This document shows, piece by piece, positions 1-6,940 of a stretch of DNA of 7,148 nt. The translations under genes were made by a program, and so were the position numbers. Source of the stretch: JBOHHM01 sp050725495 (GTDB lineage Bacteria > Pseudomonadota > Gammaproteobacteria > Burkholderiales > Burkholderiaceae_C); NCBI GenBank assembly GCA_050725495.1, contig JBOHHM010000256.1, positions 1 through 7,148 of the forward strand, given 5' to 3'. Each line of letters opens with the position of its first letter. The first letter of the stretch is position 1. The notes below the pieces were generated by a model. The model ran no database searches. It was not told where the DNA came from and worked only from the letters and a program-made list of their open reading frames with translations.

Positions 1-744
<744 letters not shown>

Positions 745-754
745 TCTTCGGACT

Positions 755-820
755 TGTCATTCTGGGCGAAGCGAAGAATCTCTTGCGCTTGAGGCCCAAC
801 GCTTGGCACCCAGGATGACA
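755..820. repeat. REP-like extragenic palindrome between gcl and hyi
   Basis: The ends form an imperfect inverted repeat: TGTCATTCTGGG at 755-766 pairs with CCCAGGATGACA at 809-820, with one G-T mismatch. The interior contains GCGAAGCGAAGAATC. Read in its frames, the segment gives the peptides CHSGRSEESL and, on the other strand, EILRFAQND. I recognise both as frequent mistranslations of a family of short repeats scattered through many bacterial genomes. It fills most of the 101-bp gap between gcl and hyi and ends about 15 bp before the hyi ribosome binding site. In the transcript it could fold into a long stem-loop and influence relative expression or stability of the two messages; that role is inference. 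The repeat identity is from memory, not a search. Confidence 0.7.
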
Positions 821-845
821 GTTGCCCCCCTACGAAAGGAACACA

Positions 846-1643
846 ATGCCCAAATTCGCTGCCAACCTCACCATGCTGTTCAACGAAGTGCCCTTCATGG
901 AGCGCTTCGAAGCTGCCCGCGCCGCCGGCTTTGAAGCCGTCGAATATCTGTTCCCTTATGCCTACAGCCAGCAGGAGCTGGTGGCGGCGCTGAAGAAAAA
1001 CAGCCTCAAGCAGGTGCTGCACAACCTGCCCGCCGGCAACTGGGAAGCCGGGGAGCGCGGCATCGCCTGCCACCCCGACCGCGTCGCCGAGTTCCGCGAG
1101 GGTGTGGGCCAGGCCATTGCCTACGCCAGCGCGCTGGGCTGCCCGCAAGTCAACTGCCTGGCGGGCAAGGTGCCGGCCGGCGTCAGTGGCGAGCAGGCCC
1201 GCGCGACGTTTGTCGCCAACCTGAAGTTTGCAGCGGCCGAGCTCAAGGCCGCGGGCATCCGCCTCTTGATCGAACCGGTCAACAGCTACGACATTCCCGG
1301 CTTCTTCCTGACAAGGACCCAGCAGGCCCTGAGCATCCTCGATGAAGTGGGCTCGGACAGCCTGTTCGTGCAGTACGACATCTACCACGCCCAGCGCATG
1401 GAAGGCGAACTGGGCAACACGCTGCAAAACCACCTGAGCCGCATCGGCCATATCCAGCTGGCCGACAACCCGGGGCGCAATGAGCCCGGCACCGGCGAGA
1501 TCAACTACGCCTGGCTGCTGCGGCATATCGACGCGATCGGCTACACGGGCTGGATCGGCTGCGAATACAAGCCGGCGACCACGACCAGCCGCGGTCTGGG
1601 CTGGATCGACGCGCTGACGCACAAACTGGCAAAGAACCCGTGA
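846..1643 (+). CDS. hyi: Hydroxypyruvate isomerase
   Basis: The enzyme interconverts hydroxypyruvate and tartronate semialdehyde in the cytoplasm, linking Gcl product to glycerate formation. The product is 265 residues, close to the 258 of E. coli Hyi, and is a xylose-isomerase-like TIM barrel. Family signatures are NLTMLF (7-12), LHNLPAGNWEAGERGIAC (58-75), LIEPVN (141-146), QYDIYHAQRMEGEL (176-189), HIQLADNPGRNEPGTGEINY (202-221) and GCEYKP (238-243). Glu143 and Glu240 fall where the family has its metal-binding and catalytic glutamates. I chose ATG 846 because AAGGA at 836-840 lies 5 bases upstream and the protein then begins MPKFAANL like its relatives. An in-frame TTG at 822 would add eight residues lying at the edge of the repeat and lacks this support. 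It is followed by glxR after 32 bp, as expected for a glyoxylate operon. Confidence 0.96.
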   Translation: MPKFAANLTMLFNEVPFMERFEAARAAGFEAVEYLFPYAYSQQELVAALKKNSLKQVLHNLPAGNWEAGERGIACHPDRVAEFREGVGQAIAYASALGCPQVNCLAGKVPAGVSGEQARATFVANLKFAAAELKAAGIRLLIEPVNSYDIPGFFLTRTQQALSILDEVGSDSLFVQYDIYHAQRMEGELGNTLQNHLSRIGHIQLADNPGRNEPGTGEINYAWLLRHIDAIGYTGWIGCEYKPATTTSRGLGWIDALTHKLAKNP

Positions 1644-1663
1644 CACATCACCACTGACACATC
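1641..1663 (+). repeat. Short direct repeat TGACACATC in the hyi-glxR gap
   Basis: TGACACATC occurs at 1641-1649 and again at 1655-1663, a 14-bp period. The first copy begins with the hyi stop codon and the second ends one base before the glxR ribosome binding site. It may be a small local duplication with no function. Confidence 0.5.
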
Positions 1664-1675
1664 GAAGGACACAAA

Positions 1676-2578
1676 ATGACCAAATCAGGACTCAAAATCG
1701 GCTTCATCGGCCTCGGCATCATGGGCGCCCCCATGGCCGGCCACCTGCTCAAGGCCGGCCATGTGCTGTTCGTCAACACGATCGGCAAGGTCCCCGAGGA
1801 ACTGGCCGCCGGCGGCGCCACCGTCTGCACCTCGGCGCGCGGCGTGACCGAGCGCTCCGACATCGTCTTCATCATGGTGCCTGACACGCCCGACGTGGAA
1901 ACCGTTCTGTTCAGCGAAAACGGCGTGGCCGCCGGCTTGTCCCAGGGCAAGACCGTGGTCGACTGCAGCTCGATCGACCCCATCGCCACCCGCGGCTTCG
2001 CCAAGAAGATCCAGGCGCTGGGCTGCGACTACCTGGATGCACCGGTGTCGGGCGGCGAAGTCGGTGCCAAGGCTGCCAGCCTGACCATCATGGTCGGCGG
2101 TGAGCCCGCCGCGTTCGAACGCGTCAAGCCCCTGCTGGAGCTGATGGGCAAGAACGTCACCCTGGTCGGCGGCGCCGGCGACGGCCAGGTGTGCAAGGTC
2201 GCCAACCAGATCATCGTGGCGCTGAATATTGCGGCCGTGGGCGAGGCCCTGCTGTTTGCGTCGAAGGCCGGCGCCGACCCGGCCAGGGTGCGCCAGGCCC
2301 TGATGGGCGGCTTTGCCTCGTCGCGCATTCTGGAAGTCCATGGCGAGCGCATGATCAAGCGCACTTTCGAGCCGGGCTTCAGGATTTCCCTGCACCAGAA
2401 GGACCTGAACCTGGCCTTGCAAGGCGCGCGCAGCCTCGGCGTGGCCCTGCCCCAGACCGCCAACGCGGCCCAGCTCATGCAGTCCTGCGTGGCCCTGGGC
2501 CATGGCCAGGCCGACCACTCGGCCCTGGTCCGTGCGCTGGAGAACATGGCCCAGCATCAGGTGATGCCCGACGCCTGA
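1676..2578 (+). CDS. glxR: Tartronate semialdehyde reductase (2-hydroxy-3-oxopropionate reductase)
   Basis: This NAD(P)H-dependent enzyme of the beta-hydroxyacid dehydrogenase family reduces tartronate semialdehyde to D-glycerate, the last step of the three-gene pathway here. The 300-residue product opens with the dinucleotide-binding motif GLGIMG (12-17). It carries the substrate-binding DAPVSGG (121-127), the catalytic lysine Lys174 in KVANQ, and the conserved KDLNLAL with Lys242. The stretches FIMVPDTP, LVGGAGDGQVCK and GGFASSRILEVHGERMIKR resemble E. coli GlxR more than its paralogue GarR, as far as I recall the two. The start ATG 1676 has GAAGGA at 1664-1669, six bases upstream. The gene follows hyi by 32 bp and is closed by a strong terminator, so gcl-hyi-glxR is probably one transcript. 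A glycerate kinase, which often follows in such operons, is not next to it. Confidence 0.95.
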   Translation: MTKSGLKIGFIGLGIMGAPMAGHLLKAGHVLFVNTIGKVPEELAAGGATVCTSARGVTERSDIVFIMVPDTPDVETVLFSENGVAAGLSQGKTVVDCSSIDPIATRGFAKKIQALGCDYLDAPVSGGEVGAKAASLTIMVGGEPAAFERVKPLLELMGKNVTLVGGAGDGQVCKVANQIIVALNIAAVGEALLFASKAGADPARVRQALMGGFASSRILEVHGERMIKRTFEPGFRISLHQKDLNLALQGARSLGVALPQTANAAQLMQSCVALGHGQADHSALVRALENMAQHQVMPDA

Positions 2579-2599
2579 AGCTGGCAAGCGCCACAGCCA

Positions 2600-2615
2600 T
2601 CCGCCAGCAGGCGGA
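2600..2615 (+). other. Small GC-rich hairpin just before the glxR terminator
   Basis: TCCGCC (2600-2605) pairs perfectly with GGCGGA (2610-2615) around the loop AGCA. It has no T-run of its own and lies 8 bases before the intrinsic terminator. It might protect the 3' end of the operon message or be incidental. Confidence 0.4.
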
Positions 2616-2623
2616 GCCAAACC

Positions 2624-2653
2624 AAGGACCCCTGATGCAGGGGTCTTTTTTTT
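2624..2653 (+). terminator. Intrinsic terminator after glxR
   Basis: GACCCCTG (2627-2634) pairs perfectly with CAGGGGTC (2638-2645) around a three-base loop ATG, and eight T residues follow directly (2646-2653). A-A-G at 2624-2626 can extend the stem into the T-run. It lies 45 bp after the glxR stop codon and separates the glyoxylate operon from the transporter genes. Confidence 0.93.
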
Positions 2654-2705
2654 GCGCCATGGGGATGACCCGATGTTGTTTGGACCCGCGCTGGTCAAGA
2701 ATCGG

Positions 2706-2721
2706 GCACCGCAAATGGTGC
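2706..2721. promoter_or_regulatory. Short inverted repeat upstream of the transporter operon, possible operator
   Basis: GCACC (2706-2710) and GGTGC (2717-2721) are inverted around a 6-bp spacer in the 139-bp stretch between the glxR terminator and the binding-protein gene. A promoter must lie in this stretch if the terminator works, but I could not find convincing -35 and -10 boxes. A regulator-binding role for the repeat is only a guess. Confidence 0.2.
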
Positions 2722-2792
2722 ATTCGGATCACTTCTGGGCATCGTTTTTGCCTTTCACTTGCTGCATCGCAGTCATTTGTCCAGGAGCACCG

Positions 2793-3821
2793 ATGAAACA
2801 ACGAACATTCCTCAAGACCAGCGCCGCACTGGCTGCAGCCGCGGTGTTTGGCGCGGCCCAGGCGCAAACAACGCCTATCAAATTCCAGCTCGACTGGCGC
2901 TTTGAAGGTCCGGCCGCGCTGTTCCTCACCCCCGCGGCCAAGGGCTACTTCAGGGACGCCAAGCTCGACGTCACGATTGATGCCGGCAACGGCTCGGGCG
3001 GGACGGTGACCCGGGTGGCGTCGGGCACCTATGACATGGGCTTGGCCGATCTGGCGGCGCTGATGGAGTTCCATGCCAACAACCCGGACGCACCCAACAA
3101 GCCGGTGGCCGTGATGATGGTCTACAACAACACGCCGGCTTCGGTGATGGCGCTCAAGAAATCCGGCATCAGGAGCCCGGCCGACCTCACCGGCAAAAAG
3201 CTGGGCGCCCCGGTGTTTGACGCGGGACGGCGCGCCTTCCCGATTTTTGCCAAGGCCAATGGCATCAGCGGCGTGCAGTGGACCGCGATGGACCCGCCGC
3301 TGCGCGAAACCATGCTGGTGCGCGGCGACGTGGACGCCATCACGGGCTTTACCTTCACTTCGCTGCTCAACCTGGAAGCACGCGGCGTCAAGGCGCAGGA
3401 CGTGGTCGTGCTGCCCTATGCCGATTTCGGCGTCAAGCTCTACGGCAACGCCATCATCGCCACGCCCAAAATCATCAAGGAGAACCCGGCCGCCGTGAAG
3501 GCCTTCCTGCAGGCGTTCACCAAGGGCGCCAAGGAAGTCATGGCCCAGCCCGAGGCAGCGATCGAGTATGTCAAGCAACGCGACGGCATCATCAACGTCG
3601 AGCTCGAAACCCGGCGCCTGAAGCTGGCCATCGACACGGTCGTCAACAGCCCCGATGCCCGCGCCGAGGGCTTTGGGCGAGTCTTGGCGCCGCGCCTGTC
3701 GCTGATGGCTTCGCAGGTATCCGACGCCTTCAACACCAAGACCCGCGTGAGTGCCGACGCGGTGTGGAACGGCTCCTTCCTGCCCGCAGCGGCCGATCTG
3801 AACATCCTGCCGAAGAAGTAG
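2793..3821 (+). CDS. ABC transporter periplasmic substrate-binding protein, NMT1/SsuA-TauA type
   Basis: It would bind a small solute in the periplasm and deliver it to the permease encoded two genes downstream. The 342-residue product starts with a signal peptide: KQR and K8, a hydrophobic alanine-rich core (about 11-22), and a likely cleavage after AQA at residue 24. No lipobox cysteine is seen. The mature part opens with KFQLDWRFEGP (30-40), followed by KGYFRDAKLDV, a glycine-rich GNGSGGTVTRVASGTYDMGLAD, and DLTGKKLGAP (131-140). This is the usual order in the NMT1/THI5-like family of taurine, sulfonate, nitrate and pyrimidine binders. The start ATG 2793 has AGGAG at 2783-2787, five bases upstream, and yields the signal peptide. 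The frame is open back to 2652, but that extension would bury the signal peptide. The substrate cannot be deduced; the neighbouring decarboxylase hints at a carboxylic acid. Confidence 0.9.
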   Translation: MKQRTFLKTSAALAAAAVFGAAQAQTTPIKFQLDWRFEGPAALFLTPAAKGYFRDAKLDVTIDAGNGSGGTVTRVASGTYDMGLADLAALMEFHANNPDAPNKPVAVMMVYNNTPASVMALKKSGIRSPADLTGKKLGAPVFDAGRRAFPIFAKANGISGVQWTAMDPPLRETMLVRGDVDAITGFTFTSLLNLEARGVKAQDVVVLPYADFGVKLYGNAIIATPKIIKENPAAVKAFLQAFTKGAKEVMAQPEAAIEYVKQRDGIINVELETRRLKLAIDTVVNSPDARAEGFGRVLAPRLSLMASQVSDAFNTKTRVSADAVWNGSFLPAAADLNILPKK

Positions 3822-3823
3822 AT

Positions 3824-3842
3824 TGCTACTTTTTTGATAGCA
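3824..3842. repeat. Small inverted repeat TGCTA/TAGCA in the gap between binding protein and ATPase genes
   Basis: TGCTA (3824-3828) and TAGCA (3838-3842) are inverted around a spacer holding six T residues (3830-3835). The T-run is in the loop, so it is not a standard terminator. I associate similar GCTAT/ATAGC elements around an AT-rich centre with Comamonadaceae intergenic regions, from memory only. Confidence 0.35.
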
Positions 3843-3892
3843 CCTTCCGTCCCATTGACCTGGGCGGGGCTTTGTTTTGACATGGAAACCCG

Positions 3893-4744
3893 ATGCCAAC
3901 CAGTACCGCAGCCCCCCGAACCGAGGCGTTCGTCGATTTCCACAACGTCTGGCTCGCCTACAACGAAGAACTGCTGGCCCAGAACCATTTTGCGGTGGAA
4001 GGCATCGACCTCAAGGTCCACAAAGGCGAGTTCATCGCCATCGTGGGCCCCTCCGGTTGCGGCAAATCGACTTTCATGAAGCTGACCACGGGGCTGAAAA
4101 TGCCCAGCCGCGGCACGATCCAGATTGACGGCCAGCCGGTCACCGGCCCGCTCAAGATCTCGGGCATGGCGTTTCAGGCCCCTTCGCTGCTGCCCTGGCG
4201 GACCACCGTGGACAACGTGCTGCTGCCGCTGGAAATCGTCGAGCCCTACCGCAGCCAGTTCAAGGCGAAACGCAGGGAATATGAAGAGCGCGCGCGCCGG
4301 CTGCTGCAAAAGGTGGGCTTGGGCGGCTACGAGGACAAGTTCCCGTGGCAGCTCTCGGGCGGCATGCAGCAGCGCGCCAGCATCTGCCGCGCGCTGATCC
4401 ACGAGCCCAAGATGCTGCTGCTCGACGAGCCCTTCGGCGCACTCGATGCGTTCACGCGCGAAGAGCTGTGGTGCATTCTGCGCGACCTCTGGAGCGAGCA
4501 GAAATTCAATGTGATCCTGGTCACGCACGACCTGCGCGAGTCGGTGTTTCTGGCCGACACGGTCTATGTGATGAGCAAAAGCCCGGGTCGCTTTGTCGTG
4601 AAAAAGGAGATCGCCCTGCCGCGCCCGCGCGAACTCGACATCACCTACACCAAGGAATTCACCGACATCGTGCACGAGCTGCGCGGCCATATCGGCGCCA
4701 TTCGTGGAACCAAGGACATGACCGGCGCCACCCTCAACCCTTGA
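3893..4744 (+). CDS. ABC transporter ATP-binding protein, SsuB/TauB type
   Basis: This is the cytoplasmic ATPase that powers import through the permease encoded next to it. The 283-residue product carries Walker A GPSGCGKST (52-60), the Q-loop glutamine Gln95 in a segment AFQAPSLLPWRTTVDNV typical of nitrate/taurine/sulfonate importers, the signature LSGGMQQR (154-161), Walker B MLLLDEP (174-180), the D-loop ALD (183-185) and the H-loop histidine His212 in THDL. All key residues are present. A charged segment at about 120-138 (SQFKAKRREYEERARR) and a C-terminal tail make it slightly longer than TauB or SsuB. The start ATG 3893 has only a weak GGAAA (3884-3888) upstream. It follows the binding-protein gene by 71 bp, and the permease start is 8 bases past its stop codon. 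The substrate is unknown. Confidence 0.93.
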   Translation: MPTSTAAPRTEAFVDFHNVWLAYNEELLAQNHFAVEGIDLKVHKGEFIAIVGPSGCGKSTFMKLTTGLKMPSRGTIQIDGQPVTGPLKISGMAFQAPSLLPWRTTVDNVLLPLEIVEPYRSQFKAKRREYEERARRLLQKVGLGGYEDKFPWQLSGGMQQRASICRALIHEPKMLLLDEPFGALDAFTREELWCILRDLWSEQKFNVILVTHDLRESVFLADTVYVMSKSPGRFVVKKEIALPRPRELDITYTKEFTDIVHELRGHIGAIRGTKDMTGATLNP

Positions 4745-4752
4745 GTTCGACC

Positions 4753-5520
4753 ATGAACAAAAAGCAACTCGAACGCTGGTCGCCGTGGCTGCTGCTGATC
4801 GCCGTGATCGCGCTGTGGCAGCTGCTCTGCACGGCCTTCAACATCTCCGAATTCATCTTCCCCAGCCCCTGGCGCATCTGGACCCAGCTCGTGGAGTTCA
4901 AGTGGATCATCGCCGGCCATGCCTGGCGCACCTTCTGGGTCACGATGGCCGGCTTCGGCATCGCGATTGTGGTCGGCGTGCTGCTGGGCTTCGTCATCGG
5001 CAGCTCGCGCATCGCCTATGCCGCGATGTACCCGCTGATGACGGCCTTCAACGCCCTGCCCAAGGCGGCCTTCGTGCCCATTCTCGTGGTCTGGTTCGGC
5101 ATCGGCGCCGGCCCGGCGATCCTGACCGCTTTCCTGATCAGCTTCTTCCCCATCATGGTCAACATCGCGACCGGCCTGGCCACGCTGGAGCCCGAGCTCG
5201 AAGACGTGCTGCGCGTGCTCGGCGCCAAGCGCTGGGACGTGCTGGTCAAGGTCGGCCTGCCGCGCTCCCTGCCCTACTTCTACGGCTCGCTCAAGGTGGC
5301 GATCACGCTGGCCTTTGTCGGTACCACGGTGTCGGAGATGACGGCCGCCAACGAAGGCATCGGCTACCTGCTGATCTCGGCCGGCTCGGCCATGCAGATG
5401 GGCCTGGCGTTCGCGGGCCTGGTGGTCGTGGGTGCGATGGCGATGCTGATGTATGAGCTGTTCAGCACCATCGAGAAGCACACCACGGCCTGGGCGCATC
5501 GCGGTTCGCAGGGCGAGTGA
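4753..5520 (+). CDS. ABC transporter permease, SsuC/TauC type
   Basis: This inner-membrane subunit would form the solute channel, probably as a homodimer. The 255-residue product has about six hydrophobic segments (near 12-30, 63-84, 94-118, 120-142, 182-200 and 216-238), as in the binding-protein-dependent permease family. The cytoplasmic coupling loop that docks on the ATPase is clear: ELEDVLRVLGAKRWDVLVKVGLP (148-170), with the conserved Gly157 and the closing Leu-Pro. FIFPSPWRIW (35-44) near the N-terminus is also typical of nitrate/taurine/sulfonate permeases. The start ATG 4753 lies 8 bases after the ATPase stop, with no strong ribosome binding site, which suggests translational coupling. 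The same frame is open back to 4345 inside the ATPase gene, but that extension is a shadow. The gene ends 23 bp from the convergent decarboxylase gene. Confidence 0.93.
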   Translation: MNKKQLERWSPWLLLIAVIALWQLLCTAFNISEFIFPSPWRIWTQLVEFKWIIAGHAWRTFWVTMAGFGIAIVVGVLLGFVIGSSRIAYAAMYPLMTAFNALPKAAFVPILVVWFGIGAGPAILTAFLISFFPIMVNIATGLATLEPELEDVLRVLGAKRWDVLVKVGLPRSLPYFYGSLKVAITLAFVGTTVSEMTAANEGIGYLLISAGSAMQMGLAFAGLVVVGAMAMLMYELFSTIEKHTTAWAHRGSQGE

Positions 5521-5530
5521 TCGAGTGATC
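5515..5530 (+). repeat. Perfect 8-bp tandem repeat across the permease stop codon
   Basis: GAGTGATC is present twice in a row (5515-5522 and 5523-5530). The first copy contains the permease TGA (5518-5520); the second forms most of the left arm of the adjoining hairpin. It may reflect replication slippage next to the hairpin. Confidence 0.7.
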
Positions 5531-5550
5531 TGTGCAACACAGATCACTTG
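5522..5550. terminator. Hairpin between convergent genes, possible bidirectional transcription end
   Basis: AGTGATCTGTG (5524-5534) pairs perfectly with CACAGATCACT (5538-5548) around the loop CAA, and G5523-T5549 and C5522-G5550 extend the stem to 13 pairs. It sits in the gap between two genes that face each other and includes the TGA stop of the minus-strand decarboxylase (5544-5546). Neither side has a T-run, so it is not a canonical intrinsic terminator. It may stabilise 3' ends or act with Rho. Confidence 0.6.
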
Positions 5551-6929
5551 TTGGCGCGCGCCAGGATCTCGGCAGCACGGGCGATGGCATGCTGGGACAA
5601 AGTCGCCCTCGCCCCATCAAAATCCGCCCCCCGCGTTGCATCCAACCCCATCCGCGACGTCGTCCCAATCCCCGACGCCGAAGGGTCCAGCGCCGACCCC
5701 GGCAAACCATCCACCATCAACATATCCCGATGCGGCTGAAAGTGCGTCGCCAGCGCCCACAGTACCTGCTCATCGCGCGTCACATCCACATCCGGGTCGA
5801 CGGCGATGACCGTCTTCAGATACGGATCCCAGCCCAGCAAGCCGAGCATCACCTGCCGCGCCTCCCCCGGCCGCATCTGCTTCAACGCAACGTACGCATG
5901 AAAGTGCGTGCCAGAGTTCGGATAGTGCAGCGCCGTCACGCCAGGAAAGCGCTCCCGCAATTTTTCGGCCATCTCCGACTCGCGCGGAATGCGCGCCAGG
6001 TTCAGATGCTCGGCCGAGTTGCCGCCCACCACGTCCACCAGCATCGCACGGCGCCGGCGCATGACGGTATCGACCTTGAGCAGGTTGTTGGTCGACCGGT
6101 TCGACGAGTAGCCGGTGAACTCGCCAAACGGCCCCTCGTCCGCCCGCTGTGCCGGATCGATCACGCCTTCGAGCACGATCTCCGCAAAGGCCGGCACGCG
6201 AATGCCGTACTTCGGCGTGCGCACCACATCCAGCGGCTCGCCAAGCAAACCGCCGGCCACTTCGCGCTCGTCCACATCGAAGGGCACGCGGGCCGACGCC
6301 GCCAGCATGAACAGCGGATGCGCCCCGATCACCATGGCCACCGGCATCGGCTGCCCGCGCTCGGTCGCGATCTGCAGCAGCCGCCACAGGTCGCCGCGCG
6401 AATGCAGGCTGGTCGCGATCTCGTTCGGCGAGTGCAGCATCGATCGGTGGTAACTCAGGTTGCCCACGCCCGTGTCCGGATGCTCTGACACGATGATCGC
6501 GTTGGTGATGTAGGGCGCGCGGTCGCTCTCGAAGTGGTTGAGCAGGAGCAGCTCGCGCAGGTCGACGTTCGCGCCTTCCTGCACGATGTCCGCCACCGGC
6601 CCGGTCGCCACCAGCCGCGGCGCAAAGCGCTGGACCGAGCGCGCCTGGTAAGCCTTGTGAATGCCGTTCGCCTCCACGCCGAGCAATCGCCCGATGCGGG
6701 TGCGCGAAGCAAACACATTGGTCACGACCTCGGCGCCCAGGCCTCCCACCTGCTTGAAGACCAGCATGGGGTGCTCGCCGCGCTCGGCGAGCTGTTGCAC
6801 GACCGCAGTAATCTCTTGGTCGGAACTGACCGGCTCCTCGATCACCAGCACGTCCTCCGGGTACTTGTCACGGTACCACGCGAGGAACTGCTGGAAATCC
6901 TGGCCACCCGCATGAATGGGTTGTGCCAT
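5544..6929 (-). CDS. UbiD-family prenylated-FMN-dependent decarboxylase
   Basis: UbiD-family enzymes reversibly decarboxylate aromatic, heteroaromatic or unsaturated acids using prenylated FMN made by UbiX. The 461-residue product has the family's hallmarks. Arg162 lies in GNLSYHRS, with Asn157 five residues before it as in the fungal Fdc1 metal site. A catalytic glutamate pair is in DEGPFGEFTGYSS (Glu265 and Glu270), matching the E-x4-E spacing of Fdc1. His176 and Glu231 (GEPLDVV) are plausible further metal ligands. VDPDVDVTRDEQVLWALAT (377-395) is a typical C-terminal segment. ATG 6929 has GAGG at 6936-6939, six bases upstream, and sits 11 bp after the stop of the amidohydrolase gene. The length is a little below E. 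coli UbiD (about 497), and the ubiquinone context is absent, so I read it as a catabolic paralogue with unknown substrate. No ubiX partner is visible in the window. Confidence 0.92.
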   Translation of the reverse strand: MAQPIHAGGQDFQQFLAWYRDKYPEDVLVIEEPVSSDQEITAVVQQLAERGEHPMLVFKQVGGLGAEVVTNVFASRTRIGRLLGVEANGIHKAYQARSVQRFAPRLVATGPVADIVQEGANVDLRELLLLNHFESDRAPYITNAIIVSEHPDTGVGNLSYHRSMLHSPNEIATSLHSRGDLWRLLQIATERGQPMPVAMVIGAHPLFMLAASARVPFDVDEREVAGGLLGEPLDVVRTPKYGIRVPAFAEIVLEGVIDPAQRADEGPFGEFTGYSSNRSTNNLLKVDTVMRRRRAMLVDVVGGNSAEHLNLARIPRESEMAEKLRERFPGVTALHYPNSGTHFHAYVALKQMRPGEARQVMLGLLGWDPYLKTVIAVDPDVDVTRDEQVLWALATHFQPHRDMLMVDGLPGSALDPSASGIGTTSRMGLDATRGADFDGARATLSQHAIARAAEILARANK

Positions 6930-6940
6930 GGTATGCCTCG

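Noticed and set aside
822..845. TTG start that would lengthen hyi by eight residues
   Set aside because: ATG 846 has a well-placed AAGGA, and the resulting N-terminus matches the family.
1685..2698. 337-codon minus-strand frame opposite glxR
   Set aside because: Its composition, rich in H, G, A, Q and D, mirrors the glxR codons, it has no recognisable motif, and it runs through the terminator.
2680..2776. Possible promoter boxes (TTGGAC at 2680, TTGCCT at 2748)
   Set aside because: No acceptable -10 sequence lies at the proper distance from either, so no promoter is called.
2475..4690. Two long overlapping minus-strand frames (474 and 416 codons) opposite the transporter genes
   Set aside because: The plus-strand frames carry complete family motifs for a binding protein and an ATPase; the antisense frames show none.
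4345..4752. Upstream extension of the permease frame inside the ATPase gene
   Set aside because: The extension is Arg/Ala-rich and overlaps the ATPase signature and Walker B region in another frame; ATG 4753 gives a normal permease.
5532..6488. 318-codon plus-strand frame opposite the decarboxylase
   Set aside because: Arg/His/Gln-rich, no motif, and opposite a gene with intact UbiD catalytic residues.
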